Counted from the first letter of the stretch, positions 14,501 to 27,600 are shown. The stretch: DNA of 64,000 nt from Anisakis pegreffii (GCA_035041965.1 JAPYMA010000106.1:1-64000); one strand, 5' to 3'. The notes: generated by a model from the letters alone, not told the origin. Numbers and translations are program-made.

Positions 14501-16009
14501 ATATATGTTTTTCTGAAAGTAGAGGTTCTGAGCAATCGAATGGTGCAAAGAAATTCATATGTTACCGGGCAAAGCTGAGGGTACTGGCATCTTGAAGATT
14601 TTAACGCCTATATTGCTGTATTAATGTAATAACATTGATCTATAGTGATACAATGTGCAATGAACGAGTGCTTCTGCGCTAACTGAGATGGCTTTAGAAA
14701 AATAGCAATATCTCGTCAAGAAAGCAAAATCACTCGCAAAGATATATGTTTTTCTGAATTCAGAGATTCCGCTGGATCGACTGGTGTACAAATATTTATA
14801 TGTTACTAGTCAAACTTGAGAAGACGGTAGGCTCGAATATGGCAAACCGCATTTCATTAAGAAAATAGCTGTATCTCCTCAGGAAAGCAAAATTGCTCAA
14901 TAAAATATATGTTTTTCTGAAAGTAGAGGTTCTGAGCAATCGAATGGTGCAAAGAAATTCATATGTTACCGGGCAAAGCTGAGGGTACTGGCATCTTGAA
15001 GATTTTAACGCCTATATTGCTGTATTAATGTAATAACATTGATCTATAGTGATACAATGTGCAATGAACGAGTGCTTCTGCGCTAACTGAGATGGCTTTA
15101 GAAAAATAGCAATATCTCGTCAAGAAAGCAAAATCACTCGCAAAGATATATGTTTTTCTGAATTCAGAGATTCCGCTGGATCGACTGGTGTACAAATATT
15201 TATATGTTACTAGTCAAACTTGAGAAGACGGTAGGCTCGAATATGGCAAACCGCATTTCATTAAGAAAATAGCTGTATCTCCTCAGGAAAGCAAAATTGC
15301 TCAATAAAATATATGTTTTTCTGAAAGTAGAGGTTCTGAGCAATCGAATGGTGCAAAGAAATTCATATGTTACCGGGCAAAGCTGAGGGTACTGGCATCT
15401 TGAAGATTTTAACGCCTATATTGCTGTATTAATGTAATAACATTGATCTATAGTGATACAATGTGCAATGAACGAGTGCTTCTGCGCTAACTGAGATGGC
15501 TTTAGAAAAATAGCAATATCTCGTCAAGAAAGCAAAATCACTCGCAAAGATATATGTTTTTCTGAATTCAGAGATTCCGCTGGATCGACTGGTGTACAAA
15601 TATTTATATGTTACTAGTCAAACTTGAGAAGACGGTAGGCTCGAATATGGCAAACCGCATTTCATTAAGAAAATAGCTGTATCTCCTCAGGAAAGCAAAA
15701 TTGCTCAATAAAATATATGTTTTTCTGAAAGTAGAGGTTCTGAGCAATCGAATGGTGCAAAGAAATTCATATGTTACCGGGCAAAGCTGAGGGTACTGGC
15801 ATCTTGAAGATTTTAACGCCTATATTGCTGTATTAATGTAATAACATTGATCTATAGTGATACAATGTGCAATGAACGAGCGCTTCTGCGCTAACTGAGA
15901 TGGCTTTAGAAAAATAGCAATATCTCGTCAAGAAAGCAAAATCACTCGCAAAGATATATGTTTTTCTGAATTCAGAGATTCCGCTGGATCGACTGGTGTA
16001 CAAATATTT

Positions 16010-17320
16010 AAATGTTACTAGTAAAACTTGAGAAGACGGTAGGCTCGAATATGGCAAACCGCATTTCATTAAGGAAATAGCTATATCTCCTCAAGAAAGC
16101 AAAATCGTTCAATAAAATATATGTTTTTCTGAAAGGAGAGATTCTGAGCAATCGAGTGGTGTAAAGAGATTCATATGTTACCGGGAAAAGCTGAGGGTAC
16201 TGATACCTTGAAGATTTTAACGCCTATACTCTTGATCTATAGTGACAAAATGTTTTTGAATGAGGGGCTCTGCGGTAATTGAGATGGCTTTAGAAAAATA
16301 CCTATATCTCCTCAAGAGAGCAAAATCACCAGGACAAAGATATGTTTTTGTGAATCTAGTGCTTCTGCCAGATGGATGGGTATACAAACGTTCATATGTT
16401 ACTGGACAAACTTGAGGATACGGTATGCTCGAGGATGGGAAACCGCATTTCATTAGCCATATCTTCTCAAGGAAGCGAAATCGCTCAACAAAATATATGA
16501 TTCTCTGAAAGCAGAGATTCTGAGCAATCGAATGGTGTAAAGATGTTCATATGTTACCGAGCAAACTTGATAATACCGCTACCTTGAAGATTGTAACGCC
16601 TTTACCGCTATAGTAATGTGTACAATTGATCTGTGGAGATACAATGTACACGAATGAGCGCCTTTGCGCTAATTGAGATCGCTTTAGGAAAATAGCTATA
16701 TCTCCTCAACTAAGCGAAATCTGTCGGCAAAATATGTGTTTTTCTGAATGCCTGATTCCGCTGGATGGAAATATGCAACGAAATTCATATGTTGCTGGGC
16801 AAAGCTGAGAGTACAGTAGGCTCCAAGATGGCAACCCTTATGGAAATGCGAAAATAGCCATATCTCTTCATGTAATCATTATTGCTTGGTACAATATATG
16901 TTATTATGAAACCAGATGTTCTGAGGAATCGAATGAAGCAAACAAAAAACCTGAGAGTACGGTTACCTTCAAGATGGTAATCCCTATTGCGCAATATTAA
17001 TGTATGCATTGATCTATAGTGATACAATGTATTGAATGAGCGCCTGTGCGCTCTTTGAGATAGCTTTAAAAACATAGCTACATTTCCTCATGTAAGGAGA
17101 ACTGCTCAGCAAAATATATGATATTCTGAATCCAGGGGTTCTGAGTAATCGAATGTTGTTGTGAATTTGATGTGTTACTGGGCAAAGCTGAGAACACCGG
17201 TAGTTTAAATATATGAATTCTTGTGGTGCTATAGCGCCACTGCGCTAGTTGAGGTAGCTGTATATCTGCTGATTTAGGCAGACCTGCTCGGCAAAACTTA
17301 CGTACAGTAGCTCTGAGGTT
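16010..17320. repeat. Decayed edge of the satellite array
   Basis: From about 16010 rightwards each unit carries progressively more substitutions. Unit starts are still visible near 16236, 16638 and 17018 and the last copy fades out near 17320. The short minus-strand ORFs in this stretch exist only because in-frame stops have mutated. This is the expected shape of a satellite boundary that escapes homogenisation. Confidence 0.85.
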
Positions 17321-17321
17321 C

Positions 17322-17460
17322 AATGACTATAGTAACTAGCCACGCTCACAGTTAATGCAACGAGCAGGGGTACCTCTCTCGGGGTTAAATGACTGCGGTA
17401 ACTAGCCATGCCCACAGTTAATGCAACCAGTAGAAGTCCTACTCGGGGTTAAACGACTAC
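17322..17460. repeat. Two-copy 66-bp tandem duplication beside the satellite
   Basis: AATGACT followed by GTAACTAGCCA, CACAGTTAATGCAAC and CTCGGGGTTAAA occurs at 17322 and again at 17388, with a third partial start (AACGAC) at 17452. Copies are about 64-66 bp and diverged. It abuts the degraded last satellite unit and is unrelated to the satellite. Confidence 0.8.
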
Positions 17461-18560
17461 TTTTTGATGTAGTACATTCAGAAGCCTGCTGCGAAATTCC
17501 GTTATTTTGAGAACACATTGGTCTAAAATATTAATATCAACGATTTTCTAAAGCCATCTCACGCAGTTGAGTGGCTCATTCCGATACATTGTGTCTGTAT
17601 TGCTATCCAGCACGGATTCCTTTCAGTTGGTATTAGTATGCATGTGACTTCTAGTGCACACTAGGTCAATACTCTTCAGTTTCGAGTACATATTTGCAAT
17701 TCTTGATTGTATTCTATTTTTCACTTCAGGTAAATTGATTATATCCGTTATATGAATCCAAACTGTACCTAGTTGTTTATAGTGTTTATCATTAGCTTAT
17801 TTCTCGTTGCACGGATCACAATTAGCTACAAGCATGATTGATTACTCAAACTGACTTAATTTCAGCTGAAATACTTCTTGTTGTTTCAGAAAGCAGTTGG
17901 TACAGATGCGGAAGTGGCTGTGGCAAAATGTCTTCATGCGCGCGATGGCTGACGCGTGTTGTGTGTGCGTTAGGCCACACCCCTGGCTTTTAGTGCATCA
18001 CTCCCATCTCGTCTCAGCTCGTTACGTTATTTTACTCCAAAAAATTCCGCCCACTTCAAAGTGTATTTGGATTTCTGGCTTTGGGGCTCTTTTTTTTTTC
18101 CACACATCACTTGGAGTTGTATTTGTTGTTAATTATTATTAGTGAGTTTTAAGAGTGTGCAAAGCATGGTGATATTGAAAACACTCTTCGATTTTTAAAA
18201 AATTCTATTGTTTAGCATAAGTAGTTGAATATATAAAGGTAGAGCAAAATGAGTTGGCAGTCCATTCATCCCCTAACAACCAGTCCGCTTGAGCTGTATT
18301 GATATGATCAACGAAAGGCATCTTGGCACGTTCGAAAACTTCGGCTCGTAATATGTCCTGCTACATCACTCATTCGGATGATATGAGCGATGGTCAGGTT
18401 CAGCATGTTTTGCACGTTCATCTCTGTTATCATTTGCTGTAGAAAAAACCCGTTACGTTACTATTGTTCATGGAGCGTATGATTAGGGATAAACCTCCGT
18501 TGCTACCTCGCTTATTATGTCACCCGAATGTCAATATGAAATTTACAGGAATTTTGTTTT
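17460..18560. other. Gene-poor spacer upstream of UBE2O
   Basis: Apart from the inverted satellite fragment and one possible orphan exon around 17866-17951, I see no gene, RNA or repeat here. It presumably holds the UBE2O promoter, but no promoter motif is recognisable. Confidence 0.5.
17553..17615 (-). repeat. Inverted, diverged satellite fragment
   Basis: TTTTCTAAAGCCATCTCA followed by a GCTCATT...GATACATTGT block is the reverse complement of the satellite segment that reads ATACAATG...GAGATGGCTTTAGAAAA in the array. About 60 bp can be followed. It lies outside the array and in the opposite orientation, so the boundary region has been rearranged or seeded separately. Confidence 0.7.
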
Positions 18561-18565
18561 TACAG
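18555..18565 (+). other. Possible spliced-leader/outron acceptor for UBE2O
   Basis: A TTTTGTTTTTACAG tract ends at 18565, 63 bases before the UBE2O start codon. Nematode mRNAs commonly receive a trans-spliced leader at such an acceptor just upstream of the ATG. No matching donor in a 5' exon is obvious, which favours trans-splicing, but this is inference. Confidence 0.4.
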
Positions 18566-18628
18566 CATCATCAAATCAGTCTGAACGTTGAGTGGAATCG
18601 TGTGAAATATTGATTTATCGAATCAAGT

Positions 18629-21600
18629 ATGGATGATTACGAATCAATGAACGTTGATGATCTTTCGAATATCAGTGTAAATCGTGTCGAACAAGATGAT
18701 ACTGTGGTGTATCTGGGTAAAGGTGCTAAACCCAAGCTTGGTGTTGTGAGTAAGGTATATTTAGTTCATTATAGACTTATATGCAAATAAGTATGATCAT
18801 ATATTCTTTATGTTTGGGCAGCACGGGGGAGGGGGCAGGGGTACGTGCCCACTCCCTTACCTGCAACTAAAAGGTGGGAGAAAAGGAAAAAGAAGAGGGA
18901 AAGAGAAGAGAAAAGAGAGGAGAAGTGAAAAGGAAGGGGAGGATGGAGAAGGAAGAAAAATACACGTAGAAAAATGAACCTAAAATTCAGCTAATGAACC
19001 TAAAATCTCTTTCCTCATCCATGGTTACGCTACTTCACAAAGGTAAGTGCAACATATTGAATTGAACTCAAATGGCAAATCAGTTCTGATTCAAAAGAAG
19101 CAAAGGCTTATTGTTTGTGACTGATTCATGAAAATGTCAATGGAAAAAATTGGTTTCGAATTTGTGGATTATTTTTCGATGATCATATGTCACGTCAGGT
19201 ATATCGTGGAAATATGGATGACAGTGGCGATAAAGGGAAGGAGGATGGAGTTGTTATTGATGTATTTCCTGGATCGGTTGGCTCTGTGGTTCGTAGTGAA
19301 GATGAGGTTAATTCTGTTTCATTATCTGTCCTTCAATTTTTCTTCAAATGATTATGACTGCAGAAGTTAAAAGTCTCTTGAAATAAAGTTGTAATATATA
19401 TCATGAACGATCAAATCCGTTATATTGTCCTATTAAATGTGACTTTTGAGCTTTTCAATATGTGCAACTTACTTTATGAAGATAACAAAGAAAACGTTTC
19501 CGAGATTTTGTTACCTATATCACATCTGTTTCGTTGAATGTACCTTTCAGCTCTTAAAACTTCACCAAATAGTAGGAAGTTTTTCAGATTTACGTAGCAG
19601 ATCGGGGTTTCTCACTGTCGGAATCCGTCGTTAGAATCAGTAACCCGAAGCAGGTGGGATTCGTTCGGAAGATTCACGTGAAAGCTGATGTTATTGTTTT
19701 GCCTGAGCGCAAGTTTGTTTTTGTCTTTGTTCTTACAATTCCGACGTTTTCTTGCTACGAATTTATTTCTCGGATAGTTTATGTATTCAGCTGCTTCATC
19801 TCAGGTTTTTAAACAGACTTCACGTAATCAGTATCATAAAAAGTGGAGATCAGCAGTTGGCTTTAAACTAACATCGATTGGTTTCAAACAAATTCACATT
19901 CGATCTTAATTTCATTGTTCGTTGACATTGTTAACGGTTTTTAAAGTTATCCTAGATTATTTATTCTCTTTTCACAAACTCGTCATGAAAATTCGGCCTC
20001 AGTTAATGTATATTTCAGAATCGTCGCACAGAACGTTGATCTAAGTACCGCAAAATTCATCGAACCCTTCGCCTCTGGTGGTCAAAACTTTCTTCTGTTC
20101 GACGATTGGATTGGGACGGCGTTGAAATCTGTTTTCGAATTGACTGTCGTCTTCAGAAATTGCTATCGGTAAACTGTCATATGTCATTGAATGGGATGCT
20201 ATCACTCTAGTTAACCAGAAGCGACTTCAACCTGAACTGGTTTATTTCGATGAATGAATGATGACGGTTGAATAACATTCTGAATGCATTCAGATGCAAA
20301 ATCAAAGATAATGTTGATTCCGGGATTCTGTATCGACGCAAGGATTATGGTGTTGGAAGACAGTGGGTACCTGGCGAGACGGTTATGATCTCCACCTCGT
20401 ATGTCCTTTCAAACAAGGTGTCGTCTACATGATTACTTTCACTGTCCATTTTAAATATCGCTTCGAATACGTTCAATTTTAATAATATTCTAATGTAAGT
20501 GCGATTATTGTAACGCATATAAAATATATTTACATCAATATAATCAGCTTCATGGCAAGGCTTTCAAAGTAGATCTTTTTTTTGTAATTCCTTGCATAGA
20601 TTATCGTTAGCTTGTCCATAAAGAACGCGTATTTTGAGGCTGAATGGGAAACAGAAATGCCGTCGTGTTTGGTGAAACGAAAAACGAGAGGATATTCGCA
20701 TCATACACCATTTGTTATTGAAAAGGTTTATTTTCGCACATCGTCGATTATTTTCATCCGTATTTCGTTTTGATTTCATCGGTTTATGAGGAAAATTTTA
20801 GATTGATTCATTCAGTTTTGCATATTTTGTCAATTCGAAGGTTCGACGACATTCCATTCATAAAGCAAATTTTTAGGTATCTTTGTATGCGGTGAAAGTT
20901 CGTTGGTTAACAACGCCGTCAGCATCAATAGAACCACCACCCGAACGCATAACCAAACCAGATGTTGAAAGGTGAATTCATTCGTTGGTTTCATTTCCGT
21001 GTTTTGATTTTTGAAAATTAGTTTCAGGAAATATGAGTTGATCATGCATCGGTTACATTCCACAAGCCATAAGTAAGCAAATTCTAAGCCAAAAAACCAC
21101 TTGATATAATAGTTCACTGCGGTTGTAAGAATTCCTTAATGCTGTTGAACAGATGCGCACTGATATTTTTACTTCGCCATCAGAAAGCGAATTAGGAAGA
21201 CTCAAATAACAGTGCATAAAACCCATTTTTGCGTTGAAAACGTTTATCTGAACGAGAAAATCGACATTTTAAATCATTGTTCAAGCTTAATTTGAAAAGA
21301 TTTAGGAAACGTGGATGTTTAAGATGAATAGTGATTGTTTGAAAAATCCATAGTATAATGTGGTTAAACGCAATTTTCTCTCATCACGTTGCATTTTTAC
21401 AGAATAATAAAACTTGATACACTTGAATATACACAAGCGTTATGTGGTGATCGAATGAAAATGAAACCGGATGATAGGGTGACGGTTATGCGCAAAAACG
21501 ACTGGGAAAAGGTTCTGGCTGAGGAGCTCATTGAAAAACTTCCCGAACAAGTAAATTCGTTCAGATGATTGATTCATCATTATGAACCTATTTGTTATTA

Positions 21601-24600
21601 TATTATTTTATGTTATAACTGTTATTGTAATATTATTCTGAATTTATTTTTTTACAATATCATACCACTTGGAAAATTTCTTCATTTATTCCTCTTTCGA
21701 TTGCAGGCCTTCAAAGGTAGACGTCGTCGTATGAAGAAATTCTTAAGTTCAAGTAGTTCATCATCAAGCTGTAGCACGAGAACGTCAACGAATTCAGTGC
21801 CTCTCAAAAAAAGACCGTCAACATCATTTCTTTCCAGTACACATGATCAGGGAATTGGTTCGATTCGATTTGTTCGATTGCTTGTTCATTTCAATCTTCT
21901 TTTCAGTTGATCGTTGGGATATGCGTTGTTCCATTTTATAGCATCAGTTCATAATGACTGCTTGAGAAATTGTGATGCAATGCAAGTGAGATTAATCGTT
22001 CAGACTGATCTCTCAGTTTAATCAGCTTTTTCAGCGTTATAGTTGACATAATAATGTGTTCATTTGAATAGTTTAGATTCGATGAAAGAGAGCGTTTTCA
22101 ATTAATTTCAGAATCAACAGAAGGAGATAGATACAACGATGTTGATGACGAAAACAGTAGTAAGTTAGGTGCTGAATCACCTAAAGCATCGTCTAATAGT
22201 GCGTCTGGTTACGATAATAATATTAATGGCGATAGTGGTAATAATGTAGCGACTAATAATAATGATGAGGAATGTGATATGGTGTGTGATAATGACGAGG
22301 TTACCGCTAACGATACATCACGATCGCTCAACGATAATTGTAATGACACTCAGCCTGCCGCCGCGGTCAATCCACATCAATCGTTCGTTTTTCAGTCAAT
22401 TCAATTGTTTTTAAATGCGACCTTTTGGATAGCTGAACCAATATTTTGGTAGTCCTTGTCCTCCAGCAAAATGTACGTATTCGTAAAATCACTAATTAGT
22501 TCTTTCGTTATCCATTTTCATGTATTATTTTGATGAGAAGTCATGTGCCATAGTATTATTCATGTTTCAAGACAACTTCTGTTGAAAATGGAAGTCGGAG
22601 CAGAAGTTGAAGTATCGAGCACTTCGCCTAAGTCACCTGCTGTTGACCATCTTTCTCCGCTGCGTTTCGTCAAAAAGAATAAACCGACCACTTTTAATAT
22701 TCGTCAAATACGTAGGAATAAGTTAGTTCATTGTCAATATTGTTTTAGTACAGCTATTAATTCTAATGTTTTCAATTTTATTTACTCGTAAGTTGACTTT
22801 ATTGTTGCAAAATTTGAAACGAAAACTGTGATACTGCAGACAAAATCGTGCAATGAAACGTAAAGCTGCACGTTCACGTATTCAACTGGATATGCGTAGT
22901 TGTTTGGGCGAGGAGTTTTACGGTGATATCATGCGCACATACTCAACGGTGGATGTGGTTTGGATGGACGGCACTATTGAGAACAACGTGCGTGGCATTG
23001 ATCTGGTGCCTTACGAACTAGATCTTGACCATCACGATGATGTACCTGGGACTATTGTTGCCAGAAAAATTAATGCTGAAAAAGGTGTTAGCCTTACTGT
23101 TGTTGATGATTGTTTTTACCAATATGCATATCGTTCGGATCGATATTGCTTCTCACAATTATTATCTACTAGAATCATTTGTGGGGCGTTTTATAAAAGA
23201 TGCTATTGATTTTTGACATTTATTGCTTCTTTCTTGTTGTTTCCTTATTAAAATTGATTCTAACGAATGCAATTAATTTTAGAAGGCGAATACGGTATTG
23301 TAATATCGGCAGATACTGAGAAGCGATTAGCAACAGTGCAGTGGTATTTGTATGACTGGAAGCGACCAAATTCAGAACCGGTGGCAACAGAGAGAGAATT
23401 ATGTTCGTTATTCGATTTGATGCTTCATCCAACCTATCAGGGGTAAGTATCTGTGTATTTCACAATATTGTTTCACTCTTCATGTTTTCCAATCAGTCAA
23501 GCTATATTTATTTATATAAGCATTTGAAATATAACTGTAATTACATTCTTAGAAAACTGTGCGTTTGTTTATGCAGTATTAATAATACTGTTGTTGATTA
23601 TAGTTAGAATAAGAATAATAGCAGTCTTCATCCGTGTGGAGAAAAATTCTTATCATTGTTAATAATAACAATCTTCCATCTTAAAGTAATGAATGAGTTG
23701 TGATCTGAATGAATAGGAAATATGCACTATTGAAAGTCTGAATGAAAAATGCTGAAACCATGTTAGTAATGATGTCTGTCGATCGAATGAAGTTATCTTC
23801 ATTCTTTTGTTGTTTTTTATATCCAATATCCTATACGTAGAGCTTTTATTTATCTCATGTGGCTTGTAAATGCATTCTTTTTTTGGAAGGGAATGGATAA
23901 TGAATGATGTTTGCAGTCTGTGGTGGGGAAGTCTTTGCCTGAGGACTTCGAAGGAATCGTCGGACGTACGAAGTCTTATTGGACAGTTGATTACAACGAA
24001 TGAAAATGGAAAAAATGTCTGTTCATCTTTTCATTTACTCATTTATTCGATCCAAATTCTCAGAATATTCCTTTTAATATTCGCCATTCTCTATGTTATT
24101 TCTGCTGATCGTTTTTGCTATCATCAACATTTCCATAGATTAATAACTTTGTTGCTCCATGAAGTTAGATTCAGTCGGAAAAAGAGAAAAACTGAAGATT
24201 TGTATGGAAAAATACTGATTGAATAAATCACTTGAAGGAAAGCTCTGTTTTTTCTTATTTACAGTTGTGAATGAAATGATATAGGAGGAGAACTGAATCA
24301 ATATAGTGATGAAAAACTGAGTTTTTTATTTAATTTTAGACTGTTGCATGGTTCAATGGAATAACAGAAGAAGTTTGGCCAATTGAAATAACAATGTAAG
24401 TGTTTTTAGTCTGAAATAAGTGCCTTCAACGGTTTTCACTTTAGCAATGCTGCATTCAATTCTATAACGGAAACATTTTCAGTTGTTAAATTCTCCAAAG
24501 TTACCCATCGAAAATTCCATTGATTCATCCGATCAATTTTTGCATTCTCAAACATTTTTCTCCAATTTTACTGTTTCTTGTTCAATTTTATATTTGCAAT

Positions 24601-27600
24601 TAGTCGTTTCTTTTTTGTCATTCTTTATCGATGGAAATTTTTTGCATTCATCTACGGTATATTATTCTAATTTCGTTCATTCCAAACTATTGTTGGATCT
24701 TGTACTTTGAATTTTGAAAACTCAATCAGATAATGAATTGAACAAGAATGATTGCGATTCGACTATCGATATTGCAAATAATATTGCAAAAGTTAAGATT
24801 GGTGACGAATGAAGAAATGGATATGCATTTCGATGAGGATGGCACTGATTCAGAAGATGATGAAACCTGGAATAGCATCGACTCGAATGATGACGAATCT
24901 GACATTGATGTATTGTTTCAGTTGTTGTTTCTTTATTTATCCAGTAATGAGTTTATCAATATCAAAGTGGTAATCGTTTATGAGTCATTTATTCATTTGG
25001 GAATACGTTATCGATTCTTCAGTATTTTCGTGCAACTTTTCATATTTTTTCTCTGGATATGGTTGTTGAATGGGTTATTTGCTTGAATGACTCGAACATA
25101 GGTGATCAATGACCCAACGCTGGCATCGTCGGGTTTGTCGTTATCGATCACGATCACTGAAACTGCAGCGAATGATCACGATTTGTTCTCAATGAATGGA
25201 AGAATTCTCATTCCTCAAGAGTTAGTTACTTATGTTACTACCATTAACAACTGATAAAAACTGTAATCGAACAGATCATGTTGGCTTTACTCTTAACGCT
25301 TTTGCATTGGATGCAGTTTCGTGCAATGTGTATTTGTTATCAGTTGAAAGCACCGTCGTGCTCACTCATATTGTTCAAAGTGACTTCTTTTGCAGCGTTC
25401 TGAAAGTAAAGATCAGCGGCGATGAAGCGATACATGTAAGTTTGAACTGGATGTGATTGATAAACTCGATGAATTTTTATTCAGCTATTCATCAGTGCCT
25501 TTGTTTTTTCAGTCGGTTGTTACTTCACAAAAAATTGTAGTCCATTTATCTTCTAACAAAATCTCTATGTTATACTCGTATGAATTTATTTACATTTGAG
25601 CTCATTTGTTGATTGTTTCGGCAGTACTTTATTGCTTTTAATCATTGAATTTCAATTTTTGTTGATGAATCTTCCATCCAACGAAATCGTTTAACAAGAA
25701 TGTCGCTTTTCGAGACGATTACGAGTGACCGTTAATGACTAGTTATTCCATATGGTACTTTTGAAATTTGCAACGAAACGAACATTGAAAACCAGAATTT
25801 TTTTGTTTTTGAACTTTGTACTATCGTATTACAAGTAACATATAGATCACTGCTGGATCGATGGAAGTATTCGCGTATAGTTATTAATTTCAGTCGAAAA
25901 TCTTAGAAGACGATTTGCAGTCGCCATCCGAGGGTTGGTTGAAAACAATCAAAGGGCAGGCGCTCAACTTGAGTGAAATTCTAGCCATATTAAAAGAAAC
26001 GAAAATCGAATTCGAGAAGAAGAATTCGATTGATAGCCGTGAGGTTATGGCACGGATTAATTTTATTGTAGTTTGGTTCGTTTGCTTTAGCTGCACGTTC
26101 ATTCTTTTATTATCAATTGAACTAGCATAAATTTTTTGTTGGCAAAATCAAGCTTTTGGAACGTTATCAGTGTAAAGAAATATAACTGAATGGCTTTGAT
26201 CTGTGCATATTCGATGATATTTTCACTGATTATTAAAGAAGTGTTTATTTTTCAGTTGAAATTAGGATTTATGTCCAGGTGGCACTAGCTCCGTGATGTT
26301 CATTGTTTAGGAAACACCTTTGAGAGTATCAGTTATGAGTGTAATTTGATAATAATGACCTAAGATGACTGTTACAGCCTCAAAAATTCAACGTTGGCGT
26401 TACACTACACTATGAACGAGTTCTTCTTCACCTACATAGAAGAACGCATTGAACGTCTGAAATTAGATAACGATGACGAAAGGTTCTTCCTTTAATACCC
26501 TCTTTCTCTTTCTGTAATTTATTCAGTCTGCTGCCAGAAAAATCCGTAGTTCAACAGCTGTGATTATAATAATTTTACGTTGAAGTAATACAATTCCTTG
26601 CGGACAAGTAACATTTTTTCACTGTCATTATCGTTACTAAATGAACATTTGTCTTGTAATCCGTTATTGATTCAGTCGAGCGAAAGCCTCATTGCAATAT
26701 ATGATCGGGTCATTTGAGGAAATGACCGCCGACGAGAACTGCAAATTGGTTCTTGATGAGGATCACAAGTTAGTTGAGAGATTTTGCTATCTTTCGTTGA
26801 TACATCCATTCACCTTATAAGTTCATTTGTAATTTCTTTGATTCTTGTTAACGATTACTTGTTTTGAGTGGAAAGAAGAGTTTTCGTCACGGAAACACGT
26901 TCCACATGTAATATTCAAATTACATTTTGGAGGATCTGAAATGAGAAAAAAGAAATTTAGATATAAGCTACAAAAAAATCAGTGCAGCTTTCACATCTTT
27001 ATGGCACCCTAATATTGCAACTTTTTATAGGTCTCCATCACTTACGATCAATCAGAAACAATTTTCGTTCTCAGCAGGCATGCTTTTCTTCGAGAAACTT
27101 TTCAATGATTGGATTGTTGAGCTGCGTTCACTATTCGATTCAGTCAGCGATCCATCTATTACTTTAGACTGCAATAAACAACCATCTTTCTTCCGTGCAT
27201 TCGACTTTCTTCAGTGTGAGTCGTTTTTTTTCACTTTTGATATTTGAAGTTGAGCCACTGAATAGAATGGTTCATGATCACATCTATGCCAGCGATGATT
27301 CAATTCTTTATTTTTTGAAGATGCTTATGTGTTTCTAGGTTCACCATTCAAATTGACATGGGATGATGACAACACGGGTGAACAAGCTGACGCATCAGAA
27401 ACGTCTAAGAACAAAAAGGAGACTGTAGCAGAAGACACATTGAAAACTGATATCTCTAAGGGAGATTCGGAAAAGTCAAAAGTGAAAGATAACGAGGACG
27501 ACAAAAATAACCGCGATAACGCTAGTCAGGTTGTTTGCTTTTGTTCATATAACTTATTGACACGGCCGGCTTTTCGTATACAGATAATAATCAGTTTTGT

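Larger units (their letters stand above)
1..17320. repeat. 404-bp dimeric satellite DNA array (about 43 copies)
   Basis: The same unit recurs head to tail with an exact 404-bp period: the phrase TAGTGATACAATG starts at 1, 405, 809, then 2073, 2477, 2881, 3285, and again at 4941, 5345 and onward. About 43 unit starts are visible. Inside each unit two halves are clearly homologous: TAGCAATATCTCGTCAAG (first at 61) and TAGCTGTATCTCCTCAGG (first at 224), each followed by an ATATATGTTTTTCTGA block. The spacing alternates 163 and 241 bp, so the unit is an old duplication that is now amplified as a dimer. The longer half carries about 80 extra bases. Each standard unit has one EcoRI site inside a 12-bp palindrome (TCTGAATTCAGA). 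No open reading frame runs through the units; the short ORFs appear only in diverged copies. Satellite status is certain; any centromeric, heterochromatic or eliminated-DNA role is inference. Confidence 0.97.
18629..21550 (+). other. UBE2O: UBE2O exons 1-8: N-terminal conserved region
   Basis: Exons as read: 18629-18754, 19199-19306, 19588-19712, 20019-20168, 20294-20398, 20611-20725, 20877-20971, 21403-21550; phases match throughout. Diagnostic segments are GVVSKVYRG, the [13 protein letters not shown] segment (equivalent to the YGDYIAYDCWLGKVYDL region of vertebrate UBE2O), the AVKVRWLTT segment before a Pro-rich stretch, and [18 protein letters not shown], which matches the vertebrate RVKRLGCFDHAQRQLGER region. 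Exon 6 uses an acceptor ending at 20610 because only that one keeps the phase; a competing AG at 20599-20600 breaks it. Confidence 0.85.

Noticed and set aside
1..17320. CRISPR array or rDNA-type cluster
   Set aside because: The unit is 404 bp with no variable spacers and no rRNA or spliced-leader gene recognisable, and the window is eukaryotic.
15833..17323. Several 78-96-codon minus-strand ORFs at the satellite edge
   Set aside because: They are translations of decayed satellite units that lost stop codons; they resemble each other only because the repeat does.
23870..24226. 118-codon plus-strand ORF overlapping UBE2O exon 14
   Set aside because: The real exon is read in a different frame that matches CR2; this ORF runs into intron sequence.
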